Positions 61,525 to 64,000 of a stretch of 64,000 bases of DNA are shown piece by piece. Position 1 is the stretch's first letter. The number at the start of each line of letters is the position of its first letter. The DNA is taken from positions 157,006-221,005 of the forward strand of contig NZ_RKLR01000007.1 in NCBI RefSeq assembly GCF_019599465.1, in the 5' to 3' direction. A program made the position numbers and the translations under genes. The notes beneath the pieces are model-generated. The model searched no databases. It had not been told where the DNA came from and was given only the letters and a program-made list of their open reading frames with translations. Source of the stretch: Haloarcula rubra (GTDB lineage Archaea; Halobacteriota; Halobacteria; Halobacteriales; Haloarculaceae).

Positions 61525-61717
61525 CGTACCTCTCTCTACACACCCGGCGCGTAAAAGTATTCGCTTTTTGATATAATGTCGTGGTCGTTCATGGACAACA
61601 CCTCACTCCTGAAACGGCTGTTAACGGTCCGAAGTACACTATCGAAGCTCGGAGTGGGGTCGATGTGAAAAAGGCTTCGGCCAAATTATAATATTCTATA
61701 CTAGTACTCGCCCCACC

Positions 61718-62620
61718 TCACAGCGCCAGCCACCACCACGCGGCCGCGCTCACACACGCGTAGACGACCATCGCTCCGACTGCCGGGAACGGGGAGCGCT
61801 GTCGAGTCACGACGACGCCGCCCCAGAGGAGGAGCGGGAGCGCGAGCGCTTGCCCTGCCACCACTGACGGAGGCAGCACGGTCCCGGCGAGTGCGGCCGT
61901 CGACAGGACGGCCCCCGCCGCTAGCGTCCAGTACCCGCGTCTGAGTCCGCGCGCGGACCACCTGACCGCGAGCGTCCGCTTCCCCGTCCGCGCGTCGGCC
62001 TCCCGGTCCGGCCAGTGTGTCGCGACGAGGTTACACCCGACGAGCATCGTGAACGGGAGTACCGCGGCGGCGACCGCCCACGTGACCCTCCCGACGACGG
62101 CGACGCCGAACAGCGGGAGACAGAACCCACCCAGCACCGCGTTCGTCACTTCGCCGACCCCTCTCCTGACGAGTGCCGCCGGCGGGAGCGAGTACGCCAG
62201 TCCGAACCCGAGGATCACTGCGAGCAACGCGAGCGCTCTCGTCGAGAGCAGGCCGGTCCACCACATCGCAGCACACGACACGACGGCGGCGACGACGACA
62301 GTGCTACTCGCACGCGCGAGGACGCCACGGTCCACGCCAGTTCGCTGGAGCGCCCCGCTCCCACCAGAGAACGGCGTGCGCTCGGTCAGTCTGTCGGTCT
62401 CGACGTCTGCGTACTCGTTCGCGTAGTGGACGCCGGTCGCGACGAGGACGAGCACTCCGGCGCCCGCGAGCACCGGTGTCCATGGAACGACCGGTGTCGC
62501 CGCTCGTGCGCGCTCCATCCCGACGCCGAGCGCGTAGACGAGCAACACGAGTGCCAGTTGGCTCGGCCGCGCACTCTTCCACAGGACCCACGCGCGCGGA
62601 TACTTGTCTGGGACTGCCAT
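61718..62620 (-). CDS. UbiA-family prenyltransferase, MenA-like, 300 aa
   Basis: Membrane enzyme of eight or nine helices. The two prenyl-diphosphate Mg sites are YANEYADVETDRL (NxxxDxxxD) and THWPDREADARTGKRTLAVRW (D..AD..TGKRTLA), the latter close to MenA, which adds the isoprenoid tail to dihydroxynaphthoate in menaquinone synthesis. WVLWKSARPSQLALVLLVYALG is the first helix. ATG 62620 is preferred; TTG or GTG starts lie a few codons upstream. Menaquinone is the quinol donor used by qNOR. Confidence 0.85.
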   Translation of the reverse strand: MAVPDKYPRAWVLWKSARPSQLALVLLVYALGVGMERARAATPVVPWTPVLAGAGVLVLVATGVHYANEYADVETDRLTERTPFSGGSGALQRTGVDRGVLARASSTVVVAAVVSCAAMWWTGLLSTRALALLAVILGFGLAYSLPPAALVRRGVGEVTNAVLGGFCLPLFGVAVVGRVTWAVAAAVLPFTMLVGCNLVATHWPDREADARTGKRTLAVRWSARGLRRGYWTLAAGAVLSTAALAGTVLPPSVVAGQALALPLLLWGGVVVTRQRSPFPAVGAMVVYACVSAAAWWWLAL

Positions 62621-62770
62621 GTCGTCGGTCACGGGACGTACGTCCACTCGTGTCTTCAATCACGGCACTATCTCCCGGTAGACGGCCCTTTCAACCCCTG
62701 CTTCGGCCATATCTTGGTAACAATTGGCAAGATAATACTATAACCCCTCGTCCATTACCCCGTACTATCC

Positions 62771-63007
62771 ATGAAGAAGCAAGAGCTCATTCACCTGCAT
62801 AGTCTTCTCGCTCAGGTACAGCACCACTACGAGACAGAGGCCGAGACGACCGTCCAGCACGACGAGTACGCCGAACTCGGGGTCAAGCCGACGTCGATTC
62901 ACAAGTCGAAGACCGACCACAAAGACGCCGTCTTCGCTCTCGCCGACGGTCTCACCTCCGATATGGTGGCCGAGAGCGACGAACCGCTGACCCTCACCGC
63001 CGACTGA
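62771..63007 (+). CDS. UPF0058 family protein, 78 aa
   Basis: MKKQELIHLHSLLAQVQHHY then LGVKPTSIHKSKTDHKDAVFAL: the His-rich helix pair of UPF0058, an archaeal family described as metal-binding from structure. Length and termini fit. Preceded by AT-rich DNA (CAAGATAATACTATAACCCC) holding its promoter. Biological role unknown. Confidence 0.88.
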   Translation: MKKQELIHLHSLLAQVQHHYETEAETTVQHDEYAELGVKPTSIHKSKTDHKDAVFALADGLTSDMVAESDEPLTLTAD

Positions 63008-63159
63008 ACCGATTCTCGCGGCCGTTCTGCAGTGACACTCTCCTCGACCACCTTGGCGTCCGTCTCTCCACCACGGGCGTAGTTCACGTGGTTGCTCCGT
63101 GTGGTACGCGGTATCGCAACTCTCAGTTCCTTTATACGCCGAGGGGACGTACTTAGTGT

Positions 63160-63456
63160 GTGAGTGAAGATACAGGGCGACGGAACCTCCGGATGCCCAA
63201 CGACGACGAACTGTTCGCGGTCGTAACAGAACACAACGGTGGCAACCACGTCCGAATCCAGTGCGAGGACGGCGAGAACCGCATGGGTCGCATCCCCGGC
63301 CGCATGAAGTACCGGACGTGGATCAACGAGGGCGACATCGTCCTCGCCGAACCGTGGGACTGGCAAGACGAGAAGGCGAACATCGAGTGGCGCTACAAGG
63401 GTCAGGACGCCGACCAGCTCCGGGCCGAGGGCCACATCGACTCCCTGACCGCCTGA
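63160..63456 (+). CDS. eif1A: Translation initiation factor aIF1A
   Basis: OB-fold factor: [59 protein letters not shown] order, of which RIPGRMK and WINEGDIVL are the family hallmarks. It binds the small ribosomal subunit A site and helps scanning and Met-tRNA placement. The GTG start follows the TTTATACGCC box by about 30 bases. 98 residues is standard. Confidence 0.95.
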   Translation: MSEDTGRRNLRMPNDDELFAVVTEHNGGNHVRIQCEDGENRMGRIPGRMKYRTWINEGDIVLAEPWDWQDEKANIEWRYKGQDADQLRAEGHIDSLTA

Positions 63457-63803
63457 TTGACGTATTCTGCGGCCGTACGCTGACTCCCACAGAGAGTGTT
63501 CTTTCTGTCTACCACGTCCGGTAGCGACCGGTGCGTGCCGCGGGGTCGTCGTCGGGCTCGCCGACAGTACTCTCTCGCCCGGTTCGACCCGTGCTGTCGC
63601 GCCCGCGAGCGTAGTCTCCGGAGAGATATGACGTCTATGTAGCGCTGACGCTTACGGGACGACGCATCGCCCGCTTCTCCGACATCTCAAACAGGCGACT
63701 GCTTCTCGGTGTTTGCCGGTACTGTCTGGCGGTCGTGCACGTGAAGGTCTCACGTCACGTATGCGCTATGTGGGGTCGCCACAGGGCGTCCGCGAGACGA
63801 GTC
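63457..63803. other. Spacer without a convincing gene, possibly multi-promoter region
   Basis: Begins with a T-rich TTCTTTCTGTC (63500s) that could end the aIF1A transcript. AT-richer elements ATATGACGTCTATGTA (about 63626-63642) and GTATGCGCTATGTG (63760s) resemble the box at 63804 and may be extra promoters for the downstream transcript. Nothing coding is seen. Confidence 0.35.
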
Positions 63804-64000
63804 ATTTATGTATACCCCTCCCATCGGATATGATGCGAAGGTCGCCCCGGGTCGCCCCGGGCCGACACGGTCTGTCGCCACCTGGCGACGGGCCACCCAA
63901 CATGAGGATTCCACCCCTGCGGTCCGCCGTCAAGATGGAATCTGATGTGAGCCCACGGACCCATACAGTAGTCACCATCGACGTAGGAGTCGATGGGTTA
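63804..64000 (+). promoter_or_regulatory. Putative rRNA operon promoter and structured 5' leader (cut by window edge)
   Basis: ATTTATGTATAC at 63804-63815 followed by GGATATGATGCGAAG resembles haloarchaeal rRNA promoters as I recall them. The downstream transcript would fold: GATTCCA (63907-63913) pairs with TGGAATC (63936-63942), and CCATCGAC (63975-63982) with GTCGATGG (63989-63996). The stretch around GATGGAATCTGATGTGAGCC is like the 16S leader of Haloarcula in memory. No 16S sequence itself is inside the window. Confidence 0.45.

Noticed and set aside
61576..61668. Thirty-codon plus-strand frame starting MSWSFMDNTSLLKRL
   Set aside because: Too short, and the nearest TATA-like element is only about 22 bases upstream. 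The same element suits the minus-strand 35-residue frame better.

Overview
The window is chromosomal DNA of a haloarchaeon. Evidence for this: very high GC, acidic proteins, leaderless genes with a TATA-like box about 27-30 bases upstream of the start codon, Tat lipoproteins, and archaeal markers (TFB, Orc1/Cdc6, aIF1A, RNase P component 4, the termination nuclease FttA, 7S SRP RNA). Haloarchaeal small families (HalOD1 outputs, HTH_10 regulator, UPF0058, Htur_1727) agree. The species cannot be fixed from sequence alone; a Haloarcula-like organism is plausible.

Layout. 1-1.5 kb: 3'-truncated purL. 1.9-12.7 kb: a nitrogen-oxide (denitrification / NO-response) island with a two-domain multicopper oxidase, a quinol-type nitric oxide reductase, an AhbC/NirJ-like radical SAM protein with a small partner, two DUF2249 proteins, two cupins, a MIP18-like protein and a stand-alone protein resembling the dimerisation domain of glutamyl-tRNA reductase. 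Four CGAA-N4-TTCG palindromes sit at its promoters. 13-25.5 kb: housekeeping and mixed genes (PHP plus ATP-pyrophosphatase pair, TFB, GatCA, photolyase, two glycosyltransferases, MFS, RNase P subunit, YhbY-like, MscS). 25.6-25.9 kb: SRP RNA on the minus strand. 27.6 kb: tRNA-Arg followed by a copy of its own 3' end.

30.4-38.9 kb: proline dehydrogenase, a P5C-dehydrogenase-type ALDH, an HTH_10 regulator and a complete LivKHMGF-type ABC transporter. A 14-bp CCATGG-centred site just upstream of several TATA boxes links them, which suggests an uptake-and-catabolism regulon. 38.9-40.9 kb: a replication-origin candidate, an orc1/cdc6 gene flanked on both sides by copies of a G-rich origin-recognition-box-like repeat in opposite orientations. 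41-50 kb: universal stress proteins, VIT1/DUF211 pair, a frameshifted P-type ATPase, a DHH phosphoesterase and FttA.

50.5-52.8 kb: BolA and monothiol glutaredoxin, two HalOD1 proteins and a CoA-binding protein. 52.9-61.2 kb: a probable quinone/aromatic stress region with an HxlR regulator, CoA-disulfide-reductase-like flavoprotein, MFS exporter, iron-type ADH (maleylacetate-reductase-like), ring-cleaving dioxygenase, SDR and a BKACE enzyme. GTTAC/GTAAC operators recur there. The window ends with MenA-like prenyltransferase, UPF0058, aIF1A and what looks like the promoter and leader of an rRNA operon whose 16S gene would lie just beyond the edge.
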